A stretch of 64,000 nucleotides of DNA from Mesorhizobium sangaii (GTDB lineage: Bacteria > Pseudomonadota > Alphaproteobacteria > Rhizobiales > Rhizobiaceae). Positions 27,001 to 35,776 of the stretch are shown one piece after another (position 1 is the stretch's first letter; each line of letters opens with the position of its first letter). The position numbers were made by a program, and so were the translations under genes. The stretch is from positions 1,230,002 through 1,294,001 of the forward strand of contig NZ_JACHEF010000001.1 in assembly GCF_014207355.1 (NCBI RefSeq), given 5' to 3'. Below the pieces are notes generated by a model, which saw only the letters and a list, made by a program, of their open reading frames with translations, did no database searches and was not told the DNA's origin.

Positions 27001-30000
27001 ATGTTCATCCTGCGCTTCCTCTGGGCAGTTCTGACATCGCGCTGGCTGTGGACGCTGATCGGCATCACGCTGCTTTCCCTGGTCATCTGGATGTTCGGTC
27101 CGATCGTTAGGGTCGGTCCCTACGCACCGTTCGACTCTGAAAATGTGCGCATCGTCATCATCGCGCTGCTGGTCATCTTCTGGCTAATCTGGCTGATCGT
27201 CGCCCAGCGCCGGGCGATCCGCGCCAACCGCATGTTCGTCGCCGAGATCGCCGCGCCAGCGGTGGAAAAGCCGCTCAGCCCCGGCGAAGAGAATGTCGCA
27301 GCCGTGGGCGCCAAGTTCGCCGAGGTGATGGCTGAACTGAAACGCCGCAAGTTGGGCGGACGCAAGTTTCTGCGCGAGATGCCATGGTATGTGATCGTCG
27401 GGCCGCCGGCCACCGGCAAGACCACCGCCTTGCGGCAGTCCGGGCTGAATTTTCCGATCGACCTCACCGACGACCTGCAGGGGGTCGGCGGCACGCGCAA
27501 CTGCGACTGGTTCTTTTCCGAAAACGCGGTTCTGATCGACACCGCCGGCCGCTATGTCCAGCAGGAGAGCCAGCCCGATGTGGACGCGGCCGAATGGTTG
27601 GGCTTCCTCGACCTATTGAAGAAGCACCGGGGCCGCCGCGCGCTTAACGGCGTGATCGTCGCGCTTTCGATCGACGTGCTTTCGGAAGGCGACGAAGCCA
27701 TCAAGGCGCACGGCCGCAAGATCCGCCGCCGGTTGGCCGAGCTCAACGACCGGCTCGAAATTCGCCTTCCAGTCTATCTGATGCTGACCAAGGCCGATCT
27801 GATCAGGGGGTTCGAGGCCTTCTTCGGCGGCTTGTCCACCGCCTCGCGCGAGCAGGTATGGGGAACGACCTTCGCGCTGGATGCACGCGTGGATGCCAAG
27901 ACCATCGAACGAGAGATTTCGACGCTGGCGACGGAACTCGAGCGGAGGTTGGTGCCGCGCCTGGAGGATGAGGACAAACTCGCCGCCCGTGCCGAGATCT
28001 TCAGGTTTCCCGCCCAACTGGCAAGCCTGTCCGAACCGATCCAGGTGCTGGTCGAGGCGATGTTCGGCGAAAGCCGGTACGAAGAGGTCGCCTGGCTGCG
28101 CGGGCTCTATCTGACATCGGCGACGCAGGAAGGGGCGCCCATCGACCGGCTGACCGCGGCGCTGTCTTCTTCCTTCGGCCTACCGCCACGGCGGGCCCTG
28201 CCCGCGCCAAGGGTCGAGAAACGCAGCTTCTTCCTGAAGAACCTGCTCACCGAAGTGATCTTCAAGGAAGCGGGCCTTGGTACGTTCGACCCGCTGGCGC
28301 AACGCCGCCGCGCCTGGATCTGGCGGGGTGCCGCGGCCGCATGTGCCGTGGCGGGCTTGTTGGCCAGTGCGGTGTTCACCTGGTCCTACTACGACAACCG
28401 CAATGCGATCTCGGCGCAGGCAGGCCAGTTCGAAGCCCTGCAAGCGCCGCTGACCTCCGTTGCCGCAACCCCTGCATCGGTGGAGCAGCCTGCCATGGAC
28501 GGCGCACTCGGTGCGATGGACGCGGTCGCAACTGCCCGGACAGCACCGCCGGGCGCCGCCCATGACCTGCTGGGGCCATCGGCCTCGGCGGAACTGGTGC
28601 GGGCGCAGACAGACACCTACGACCACGCTCTGCGCAACGTCCTCGAGCCACGCATGGTCGCACTGCTCGAGGCGACCATGTGGCGGCAGATCCGCGATCC
28701 GGATTTCATGCTCGGGGCGCTGAAGACCTATCGCATGATGACGGGCCTGTCGCAGATGGATCCCGATTTCGCCCAGAACTGGTGGGTCAACAGCTTGCCA
28801 GAATTTGCCGCCGCGGCACCATTTCCGACCGCCGATGCCGAAGAGCACCAGCTTGCAGCGATCCGCCGCATGACGGTCGACGAAAGCTATATCGCGCCCG
28901 ACCAGGCGCTGGTTGCCGAAGCGCTGAAGACGGTGTGCACGATTTCGCTGCCGGCGCGTGCCTACAAGCAGTTGCTGGCCGATCCGGCAGTGGCCGGGCT
29001 CAAGGAGTGGATCCCGGCCAATTTCGCCGGCCCCAACGGGGGCAAGGTGTTTGCGCGGCGTTCCGCCAAGACGCTTCGCGTCGGCATTTCCGGAGCCTTC
29101 ACCTATTCCGGCTTCCACGACGTCATTCTCGACCGCATCGACGATGTCGCCGCCCAGGCGGCGCTCGATCGCGCGGTTTTCGCCGGCGGCTGCTCGGAAA
29201 ACTCCGAAACCTCGGTCTCGGCGCTGTCCGAGGACATTCTGAAGCTCTACTATGACGACTATATCGCGCAATGGGACAGCTTCCTGCGCGACATGAGGCT
29301 GGCGCCACTGACCGATCTCAATGTCGCCGGCGAAAATCTGAAGGACCTGTCGAGTGCCGATTCTGCGCTGAAGCGGCTGCTTACGGCGGTCGTTCAGGAG
29401 ACCGAGTTGACGCGCTCCGAAGATGACGCGCCCGCCGACAACAAGGCGGCGGCCAAGGGCGCTTCGAAACTGCTCGGCAAGCTTGGCAAGCTCGGCAAGC
29501 TGGCGACAAGCGGTGCGAAACTGCTTCCCCGCGCCGGATCGGCCAGCGAGGTGGACCTGACCGGCAATCTGGTGGCCGAACATTTCAAACCGCTCAAGAG
29601 CACCATCGCCGAGGTCGACGGCCAGCCGCCGGCACTGGATGCGGCGGTTGTCGCGCTGACCGCGCTTTCGAACGTGCTGCAGACGGTCACCGCGAACCCC
29701 AACCCGCAAGATGCCATCAAGAAGCAGGGCGGCCTTGCCGAACTGACCGGTGCGGTCGCTAGGCAGGCACAGATCCTGCCCGACCCCATCAACACCTGGC
29801 TGGGCGGGATTGCCGGCGACACCAGCAATTTGACTCAGAAGGCGGTCACCTCGGAGCTCAACGCTATCTGGCGGGCCGACATACTGCCATTCTGCCAGGC
29901 CGCGCTGACCGACCGCTATCCGTTCAGCGCCGAGAGCGCCGTGGACGTCAATGTGCGTGATTTCGCCCGCCTGTTCGGACCGGCCGGGTTGATCGACGGT

Positions 30001-30540
30001 TTCATCAACGACCACCTGATCAACTACGTCGACACGACCAGCCAGCCATGGAAATGGCGCGCCGATTTCGGCCTCGATGCTTCGGCGCTGGCGGCGTTCG
30101 AGCAGGCTAGGCACATCCGCGACGATCTCTTTCCCGGTGGCACCGGACCGGTGATGAGCTTCACGCTCGAACCGAAGGACCTGTCTCCCAACGTCACGCG
30201 CGTCACGCTCAATCTCGATGGCCAGAGCCTCGTCTACTACAACAATGCCACGCGGCCGCAACCAATGACGTGGCCCGGCAAGGACGGCACCGGGGTCATT
30301 TCGCTCGCCTTCCAGCCGATCGACGGATCGCCGGAAATTCTGCTCAACGAGACCGGCAGCTGGGCATGGCTGAGAATGCTGCGCAGCGGCCGTTTCGCCG
30401 GCACTTCGCTGACCGATGTCTACAGCCTGCGCCTGGGCACGAAAGGCATGTATGCCGATTTCGAGCTCAAGGCCGCCAGTGTCGAAAACCCCTACAATTT
30501 GGAAATGTTCAAGAAGTTCACATGTCCGCCGCAGATCTGA
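27001..30540 (+). CDS. tssM: T6SS membrane protein TssM / IcmF (first copy)
   Basis: Large inner-membrane protein spanning the periplasm to TssJ. The 1179 residues have two N-terminal membrane helices (about 8-35 and 48-68), a cytoplasmic NTPase-like domain with an intact Walker A (GPPATGKT, 134-141), a third helix near 440-465 and a long periplasmic part ending in the IcmF C-terminal beta domain (LYLEPKDLSPNVTRVTLNLD-like). A short Gly/Lys/Leu repeat (GKLGKLGKL) lies around 29480-29520. The stop overlaps tagF by 19 bases. A paralogue is at 44255-47818. Confidence 0.96.
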   Translation: MFILRFLWAVLTSRWLWTLIGITLLSLVIWMFGPIVRVGPYAPFDSENVRIVIIALLVIFWLIWLIVAQRRAIRANRMFVAEIAAPAVEKPLSPGEENVAAVGAKFAEVMAELKRRKLGGRKFLREMPWYVIVGPPATGKTTALRQSGLNFPIDLTDDLQGVGGTRNCDWFFSENAVLIDTAGRYVQQESQPDVDAAEWLGFLDLLKKHRGRRALNGVIVALSIDVLSEGDEAIKAHGRKIRRRLAELNDRLEIRLPVYLMLTKADLIRGFEAFFGGLSTASREQVWGTTFALDARVDAKTIEREISTLATELERRLVPRLEDEDKLAARAEIFRFPAQLASLSEPIQVLVEAMFGESRYEEVAWLRGLYLTSATQEGAPIDRLTAALSSSFGLPPRRALPAPRVEKRSFFLKNLLTEVIFKEAGLGTFDPLAQRRRAWIWRGAAAACAVAGLLASAVFTWSYYDNRNAISAQAGQFEALQAPLTSVAATPASVEQPAMDGALGAMDAVATARTAPPGAAHDLLGPSASAELVRAQTDTYDHALRNVLEPRMVALLEATMWRQIRDPDFMLGALKTYRMMTGLSQMDPDFAQNWWVNSLPEFAAAAPFPTADAEEHQLAAIRRMTVDESYIAPDQALVAEALKTVCTISLPARAYKQLLADPAVAGLKEWIPANFAGPNGGKVFARRSAKTLRVGISGAFTYSGFHDVILDRIDDVAAQAALDRAVFAGGCSENSETSVSALSEDILKLYYDDYIAQWDSFLRDMRLAPLTDLNVAGENLKDLSSADSALKRLLTAVVQETELTRSEDDAPADNKAAAKGASKLLGKLGKLGKLATSGAKLLPRAGSASEVDLTGNLVAEHFKPLKSTIAEVDGQPPALDAAVVALTALSNVLQTVTANPNPQDAIKKQGGLAELTGAVARQAQILPDPINTWLGGIAGDTSNLTQKAVTSELNAIWRADILPFCQAALTDRYPFSAESAVDVNVRDFARLFGPAGLIDGFINDHLINYVDTTSQPWKWRADFGLDASALAAFEQARHIRDDLFPGGTGPVMSFTLEPKDLSPNVTRVTLNLDGQSLVYYNNATRPQPMTWPGKDGTGVISLAFQPIDGSPEILLNETGSWAWLRMLRSGRFAGTSLTDVYSLRLGTKGMYADFELKAASVENPYNLEMFKKFTCPPQI

Positions 30541-31064
30541 TCCTTCCTGGCTTTTACGGCAAAATGCCCGCCACCGGCGATTTCGTCACACGGCGGCTGC
30601 CGGGGGATTTTGTGCGCGTCTGGGACCGCTGGCTGGCGCAGCATCTCGTCCCGTTGTTTGGTTCGGAATTTTGGCCCAGCACAACCGCGTTGCGTTTCCT
30701 GGCTGGCCCGGCTTCCTTCGGCGCGTCGGCAGGTATCATTTTGCAGAGTGCCGACAGGGTTGGCAGACAATTCCCTTTGACCATCGTTGCGCAGCTTGCC
30801 GAAGTGCCCGTTCAGTTGGCCAACGCCGAGGCTTGGTTTGCCAGCATCGAAGAAGCGGCCATCGCCGCCCAAGGCGGCGAGCTGACGCCCGACGAACTGG
30901 ATGCCGCGCTGGGCGCCCTGCCCGTGCCGATTGTCGAGCCAAGCGAAGAGCTCATCAGCGACATGGTGATGTGGACCGCCCGTTCGGACATTTTCGACAT
31001 CGATCTGCAATCTCCGCAAGCGACGCTGGAACAGATCTTTGCGGCGAGCTGGGAGACCAGTTGA
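30522..31064 (+). CDS. tagF: T6SS-associated protein TagF
   Basis: TagF is a post-translational repressor of T6SS in several bacteria, acting through Fha or alongside the phosphorylation pathway. The 180 residues begin LILPGFYGKMPATGDFVTRR and contain DFVRVWDRWLAQ and FWPSTTALRFLAGP, the TagF N-terminal domain (DUF2094). It is not fused to a PppA phosphatase here; the phosphatase is separate at 47949. The ATG overlaps the tssM stop. Last gene of the core operon. Confidence 0.93.
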   Translation: MSAADLILPGFYGKMPATGDFVTRRLPGDFVRVWDRWLAQHLVPLFGSEFWPSTTALRFLAGPASFGASAGIILQSADRVGRQFPLTIVAQLAEVPVQLANAEAWFASIEEAAIAAQGGELTPDELDAALGALPVPIVEPSEELISDMVMWTARSDIFDIDLQSPQATLEQIFAASWETS

Positions 31065-31186
31065 TGCGACCGGATCAAATGACAAGCGTTGTTCACTGGA
31101 GCGAAACCGCAGGGTGCTCCGGCATCCTGTTTTCAAGAAGGCTCTAAGCCAATGATTTGCCAGCGCCTGAGGATGCGCAAATAAGT

Positions 31187-32209
31187 ATGTGGGCAATATC
31201 CAACAGCACCGGCTTTCCGGCTATGGGAAGCTGGGTCCAGGACAAAGCCGCCAACAAAATCTGGCTGGTCTGTGTCAAGGCTACCTTCGACATCGCGTCG
31301 GATGGCACGACCAAGCCGTCGGATGATCAGGTCCCTCTGTTTATCCAGGGCCAACCGCTTGACGGCGACTTCGAGAAGAGCCTGATCTACGAGTCCGATT
31401 TCTTTGGCGTGAAGCCGTGCACGGATGTACTGGTCAACGGAACTGCGTGGGCTCCGAACGGCAAGCCAACGACTGCACTCGACGTTGGGTTCCGGGTTGG
31501 CCCCGTGCAGAAGCGCTTGCGCGTCTTCGGCGACCGTTGGTGGACAGTTAGCCTAGCCGGCGGCCGCGACGTGATCGCCAGTCCAGAATATTTTGTCAAG
31601 ATGCCGATCCGCTACGAAGCAGCGTTGGGCGGCTGGGACCGCAGCGCGAGCAACCCCAAGGATCATCGCCTCGACGACAGAAACCCGGTCGGCCAGGGCT
31701 TGATCTCCAATCCGAACGGACGCCTGGGCCGCACGCTGCCGAATATCGAGGACCCCGCCAACCTGGTGACAACTTGGATGAGCCGGCCGGAGCCCGCCGG
31801 GTTCAACGCCATCGCCTGCCACTGGTCGCCCCGGCGCGAACTCGCCGGCACCTATGACGATACCTGGATGAAGACGCGCTTCCCGCTCTGGGCGGAAGAT
31901 CTCGACCCACGTTATTATTGCTGCGCTCCGCGCGATCAGCAGGTGAACGGTTACCTGAAGGGCGGCGAGCCGGTGCAGGCGATCAACATGTCGCCGGATG
32001 GACCAATCCGGTTCAGCCTGCCGAGGCTGATTTTCGGCTTCTCAACACGCCTCAAGCGCGAGACAATCCACCACAGGGGAAGCCTTGCGACCGTCATTCT
32101 GGAGCCGGACCAGCGACGGTTGATCATGGTGTGGCAAGGTTCGCTGATTTGTAACAAAGACGTCGATTACCTAGACAGCACGACCGTCCGCCTGAAGAAG
32201 CTCATGTAA
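31187..32209 (+). CDS. DUF2169 protein, probable T6SS cargo adaptor
   Basis: DUF2169 proteins sit beside VgrG, PAAR and effector genes in T6SS loci and are thought to help load cargo onto the spike. The 340 residues include WLVCVKATFDIASDG, PVQKRLRVFGDR, FVKMPIRYEAALGGWDR and NPVGQGL, all typical of the family. A TTG at 31157 could extend the protein by ten residues; ATG 31187 fits the family start better. It opens a new gene group 120 bp after tagF. Confidence 0.85.
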   Translation: MWAISNSTGFPAMGSWVQDKAANKIWLVCVKATFDIASDGTTKPSDDQVPLFIQGQPLDGDFEKSLIYESDFFGVKPCTDVLVNGTAWAPNGKPTTALDVGFRVGPVQKRLRVFGDRWWTVSLAGGRDVIASPEYFVKMPIRYEAALGGWDRSASNPKDHRLDDRNPVGQGLISNPNGRLGRTLPNIEDPANLVTTWMSRPEPAGFNAIACHWSPRRELAGTYDDTWMKTRFPLWAEDLDPRYYCCAPRDQQVNGYLKGGEPVQAINMSPDGPIRFSLPRLIFGFSTRLKRETIHHRGSLATVILEPDQRRLIMVWQGSLICNKDVDYLDSTTVRLKKLM

Positions 32210-32220
32210 CGGGATCGCCC

Positions 32221-33309
32221 ATGCCGCTGCCAAGCAGTTCGATCTACGTGCCCAAGAAGCCAATCTATCTGGCCGCAATCGGCGCGCGGACTGGAGTCGG
32301 GCTGACAGCGGAAAGTTCAGCGGCGGCTGTGCGGGCGGGTATTTCGGCGATATCCGAACATCCAAACTTTATCGACCAGCTCGGCGAGCCTATGCGCCTG
32401 GTGCGCGATGCCTTGCTCGAGCCCGACGTGAAACTCGCCGACCGCATGACGGAGCTTGCCGTTTCGGCGCTTTTGCAATTGCCGCAGATCGATGGGACAG
32501 CCGACAGGCCGCTGAACAGCCTGCTGGTGGTTTGCACACCCGAACCGCGTCCCGGCCTGCCCGCCAAAATCGCTGAAACCGTGGGCGCGGCCATCTCTCA
32601 GCGGCTTCGACGGACCAATCTGCGGGTACAATCCCTGGCACAGGGCCATGCTGCCGGGCTTGTTGGGTTCGGCCTCGCGGCAAAGGCCCTGGATGAGGGC
32701 CGGGCGGATGTTGCGGCGGTGGTTGGGGTCGATTCCTATCACGACATCAATACGCTCGGATGGATGGACGAGACGGGCCAGCTCAAGTCGGAAGTCAATC
32801 GCGACGGCTTTTTCCCCGGCGAGGGAGCTGGAGCCTGTCTTCTGGTGCGGGCCGATGTGGCAAAGGCGCTGCGCTTGACCCCGCTGGCGCGGCTGACGGC
32901 GATCAGCACGGCGCTGGAAACGATAACGATCAACAGCGAAGAAGTCTGTGTCGGCGAGGGCCTGAGTGCCGCGTTCCTGGGACTTGCGCCCGTTGTGGAG
33001 GCGGCGAACCAGCAGATCACCGATACCTATTGCGACCTCAACGGCCAGCGCTATCGCAGCGAGGAACTCGTCTACTCCGCAATGCGCGCCAACCACCTGT
33101 TCGCTCCGGAAGTCGAGACCACCCATCCAGCCGACTGCTGGGGTGACGTTGGTGCGAGCTCCGGTCCGCTGTTTGTGAGCCTCGCTCTGGCCGCCAGTCA
33201 GAAAGGCTACTGCCGTGGAAGCCGAGCGGCCCTCTGGGCCGGTTCCGGGACCGGCCGGCGGGCGGTGGCGCTGCTCGACTTTCCAGCCGCGAATCCGGAG
33301 GCTGCCTGA
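32221..33309 (+). CDS. Beta-ketoacyl-synthase-like protein lacking catalytic residues, T6SS-linked
   Basis: A thiolase-fold protein related to 3-oxoacyl-ACP synthases but probably not an enzyme. The 362 residues keep the structural motifs GFFPGEGAGACLLV (197-210) and a GDVGASSGPL segment equivalent to the family's GHxxGAAG. By eye, the nucleophile Cys position holds His143 (QGHAAG), the first catalytic His holds Asn274 (DLNGQ) and the second holds Asp309 (WGDVG). It lies 11 bases after the DUF2169 gene and its stop overlaps the PAAR-like gene, so it is part of the spike-loading module. A structural or chaperone role is inferred. Confidence 0.75.
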   Translation: MPLPSSSIYVPKKPIYLAAIGARTGVGLTAESSAAAVRAGISAISEHPNFIDQLGEPMRLVRDALLEPDVKLADRMTELAVSALLQLPQIDGTADRPLNSLLVVCTPEPRPGLPAKIAETVGAAISQRLRRTNLRVQSLAQGHAAGLVGFGLAAKALDEGRADVAAVVGVDSYHDINTLGWMDETGQLKSEVNRDGFFPGEGAGACLLVRADVAKALRLTPLARLTAISTALETITINSEEVCVGEGLSAAFLGLAPVVEAANQQITDTYCDLNGQRYRSEELVYSAMRANHLFAPEVETTHPADCWGDVGASSGPLFVSLALAASQKGYCRGSRAALWAGSGTGRRAVALLDFPAANPEAA

Positions 33310-33695
33310 TGGTTTCGGTGAGTGTCAATCCGCCTAAAACCCCTGTGACGGAAGGGAGCATGGACATGGCACCTGCAACGCTTCCGAACGTTTGCAAGAT
33401 GCCTGGACCTCCCGCTCCCTTCGTGCCTGTGCCTTTGCCGAATTTCGGCCGTTCGGCTGATCGGTTGAAGGAGTGCACGTCCACGGTTTTTATTGAAGGC
33501 AAGAAGATCGCGATAAAGGGCAGCTATTATATGAGTGCGCCATCTCCCGATGTGGCCAGCCAGGGAACAGGCGGCGGTATCGTGTCGTCCAAAACGCAGG
33601 GCATGGCGGAATTCGTGGCGCCCGGGTCGATGGACGTGAAGGCCGAGGGCAAGAACATCCAGTTGCTCGGCGATGCTATGAGCAACAATGGCTAA
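33309..33695 (+). CDS. DUF4150 PAAR-like spike tip protein
   Basis: Predicted to cap the VgrG spike and connect it to an effector. The 128 residues include TLPNVCKMPGPPAPFVPVPL, PNFGRSADR, STVFIEGKKIAIKGSYYM and VKAEGKNIQLLGDAM, the DUF4150 (PAAR-like) pattern. ATG 33309 overlaps the preceding stop (TGATG). A second ATG at 33360 is a possible later start. Its last bases overlap the start of the candidate toxin gene, implying that tip and effector are made together. Confidence 0.88.
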   Translation: MVSVSVNPPKTPVTEGSMDMAPATLPNVCKMPGPPAPFVPVPLPNFGRSADRLKECTSTVFIEGKKIAIKGSYYMSAPSPDVASQGTGGGIVSSKTQGMAEFVAPGSMDVKAEGKNIQLLGDAMSNNG

Positions 33696-34206
33696 GGGTC
33701 AATCCGCAACCGTACCCGGCAACCAGCAGGCGCCGCTAAGCGGTGACGACCTGGAATGCGGCGACTTTGGAACCTACGCCAAGCTGAACAAAAAGAACGC
33801 CGAAACGGTCAACATGGAGCGCGATCATGTGCCATCTGGAGGAGCTCTGGTTCGAAGGGCACTGAAGAGCAAAAGAGGCATGTCGACTGCACAAAAAGAT
33901 TGTGTCGAATCGGCGGTAACGCGGCACGGTCAGACAATAGCCATTCCGGCATGGATCCACGAAAAGTATAGCCAAACATACAAAAGCAAAAATACTGAAG
34001 CACGCATGAATCGAGACGGCGCCAGTCCGGAAGCAATGAATAGAGCTAGGGGAAGAAACACAGCAGCTATTCACGCTGGACTTATCAAAGAAGGTCTTCA
34101 TAAATGCGCAGCAAAATATGCTGCAGCAGTTGAGGAAATAAAAAAAGTAGATATACAAGAGAATATCAACAAAGCTATCAAAAAATGTTGCAAAAAATAT
34201 AGATAG
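33688..34206 (+). CDS. Candidate T6SS effector, toxin-like small protein
   Basis: I cannot name its family. The 172 residues contain an ERDHVPSGGALVRRAL motif (Asp46-His47) and downstream IPAWIHEKYSQTYKSKN (His91, Tyr94, Tyr98), a spacing reminiscent of His-metal nuclease toxins. The C-terminal third is Lys/Ala-rich with a Cys pair (KKCCKKYR). There is no signal peptide. The gene overlaps the PAAR-like gene by 8 bases and is followed by two putative immunity genes, the usual order of a T6SS effector. From about 33930 the DNA turns conspicuously A/T-rich compared with its neighbours, consistent with recent acquisition. Nuclease activity is inference. Confidence 0.55.
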   Translation: MAKGQSATVPGNQQAPLSGDDLECGDFGTYAKLNKKNAETVNMERDHVPSGGALVRRALKSKRGMSTAQKDCVESAVTRHGQTIAIPAWIHEKYSQTYKSKNTEARMNRDGASPEAMNRARGRNTAAIHAGLIKEGLHKCAAKYAAAVEEIKKVDIQENINKAIKKCCKKYR

Positions 34207-34234
34207 TAATTCCAAAGCAGGGAGAAGAATATCA

Positions 34235-34699
34235 ATGAGATATCAAGAGTGGATTGAGCTGTTTGGTCGGACGACAGAGGACCCATCTATTATATCAAAA
34301 CTTGCTGCAATGGGCTTAGGAAAACCTCCCGTAATTAAGAAGAATCGCATCTCTGCGGACGTCGAAATGCCAGGTTTGATGCTCACTTTTACAGCTGAAG
34401 CGCTGTACCCTGACCTGAAGGAACCTGTTGGTGAAGGAACTGGTGTACTGACGCAACTCACCATTTCCATTGGCGATCCTGACCGGGGGATCTACCAGGG
34501 GCAGTTGCCCTACGATCTAAAAAAGACCGACTCGCGAAAGGAGTTGCAGAGTCGATTTGGCAAACCGCACGAGTCGAATGAAACATTTTTCTGGGATGAG
34601 TGGAGATTTGAAGACATCACCTTGGTTGTTACGTTTCTCGAAGACTGGAAGGGGATTGAATTGATCACTCTGATGTCGCCCGGGGCAGCCGAGGTATGA
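34235..34699 (+). CDS. Candidate immunity protein, single domain
   Basis: Unrecognised 154-residue acidic, soluble protein starting 28 bases after the candidate toxin. The sequence ELFGRTTEDPSIISKLAAMG at the N-terminus and GQLPYDLKKTDSRKELQSRF (about 89-108) followed by GKP recur in the next protein. Acidic character, small size and position fit an antidote to the Lys-rich toxin candidate. AGGGAGAAG precedes the ATG at about 8 bases. Function is inferred from context. Confidence 0.55.
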   Translation: MRYQEWIELFGRTTEDPSIISKLAAMGLGKPPVIKKNRISADVEMPGLMLTFTAEALYPDLKEPVGEGTGVLTQLTISIGDPDRGIYQGQLPYDLKKTDSRKELQSRFGKPHESNETFFWDEWRFEDITLVVTFLEDWKGIELITLMSPGAAEV

Positions 34700-34726
34700 C
34701 CAGGCGCAGCGTGGTTCATTGGTGAC

Positions 34727-35707
34727 ATGACAAGGGACCAGATTACCGAACTATTGGGCCGGCTTTCCACCGATCCCGTTGTCACGCGTATGCTCGACGA
34801 TTTCAAAATTCGGCGGCGGCCGGAAATTGAGTACGAACCGGAGGCCGTTGACCGCCGAATTGTCGAACCTCGCGACTGGTTGGTTAATCGCCGGCTTGGC
34901 ATCGAGTTCGGATTTGAGGATGAGGCGGTTTTTCGCAACGCTCATCCAGACGATGCTCCCAGCGGGAAAATGCTTCTGATCCAGCTCTGTTTTTATGGAA
35001 ACCACGACGGGATAAACCGGTACAACGGAGCCCAGCCATTTGATCTCTCGTTTGACGACAGCAGGGAAAGTGTGCGGAGCAAACTAGCCGCGTGGGAAGT
35101 GTCCCGCAGATCTTACGTCCGCGACACTTGGGAACTACCAGAATGGACGATGGTAGCCGCCTATGCTGACGGTGGCTCGTGTGTTGACTCTCTGCTTTTT
35201 CTTCTTCGACAACCGCCAATGCCCGCCGACCTTGATGAGGTCGCAATCGTTCCGAGTCTCGATAACATCATCAGCATCCTCGGGAAGTCGCTGTCCGACC
35301 CGGAGTTGAGGTTGATTTTGGCACCCTTGAAGCTGGACAACAACTTGCGGAATGTGGGTGAGCGCTGGGTGGCCAATTTTCGGATTCACGCAGGGGTTCA
35401 ATTGGATTTCGTCGAATCCGGATCGAGCCGAGGGGCAAGCTTAGCGCAGGTCACGCTTTATCGCGAAAACGAGATGGCGGCGGCAGAGTGGCCCGGGGAA
35501 CTACCATTTGGCCTGACATTCAAGGATTCTCCCGAGCAGATGTTCGCCAAGATAGGAAGGCCGCCTGAACGGCACGACGACAGCGATTTCACTGGCGTGG
35601 CGATGTGGTTTTTTCCGCTGTTCAATCTCAGCATCAGATACGATACAGTGGAGAATGTGTTGCTCATGGTGAGATTGCTTCCGCCAGAAGGTGAACTGGT
35701 TTCGTAG
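34727..35707 (+). CDS. Candidate immunity protein, two tandem copies of the same domain
   Basis: Unrecognised 326-residue soluble protein that appears to be two fused copies of the preceding 154-residue domain. First copy: ELLGRLSTDPVVTRMLDDF near 8-26 and GAQPFDLSFDDSRESV near 100. Second copy: ILGKSLSDPELRLILAPL near 184-201 and GELPFGLTFKDSPEQMFAKI followed by GRP near 260-282. The shared core is G-x-x-P-(F/Y)-x-L-x-x-x-D-S. Base composition returns to that of the surroundings. A role as a second or decoy immunity protein is inferred. Confidence 0.55.
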   Translation: MTRDQITELLGRLSTDPVVTRMLDDFKIRRRPEIEYEPEAVDRRIVEPRDWLVNRRLGIEFGFEDEAVFRNAHPDDAPSGKMLLIQLCFYGNHDGINRYNGAQPFDLSFDDSRESVRSKLAAWEVSRRSYVRDTWELPEWTMVAAYADGGSCVDSLLFLLRQPPMPADLDEVAIVPSLDNIISILGKSLSDPELRLILAPLKLDNNLRNVGERWVANFRIHAGVQLDFVESGSSRGASLAQVTLYRENEMAAAEWPGELPFGLTFKDSPEQMFAKIGRPPERHDDSDFTGVAMWFFPLFNLSIRYDTVENVLLMVRLLPPEGELVS

Positions 35708-35776
35708 CTTGCTTTCATGAGTTTGCCAGGATGGCCTGGCGCAGGCTAAATTGCACGCTAATTGGAGGTGGCGCGC

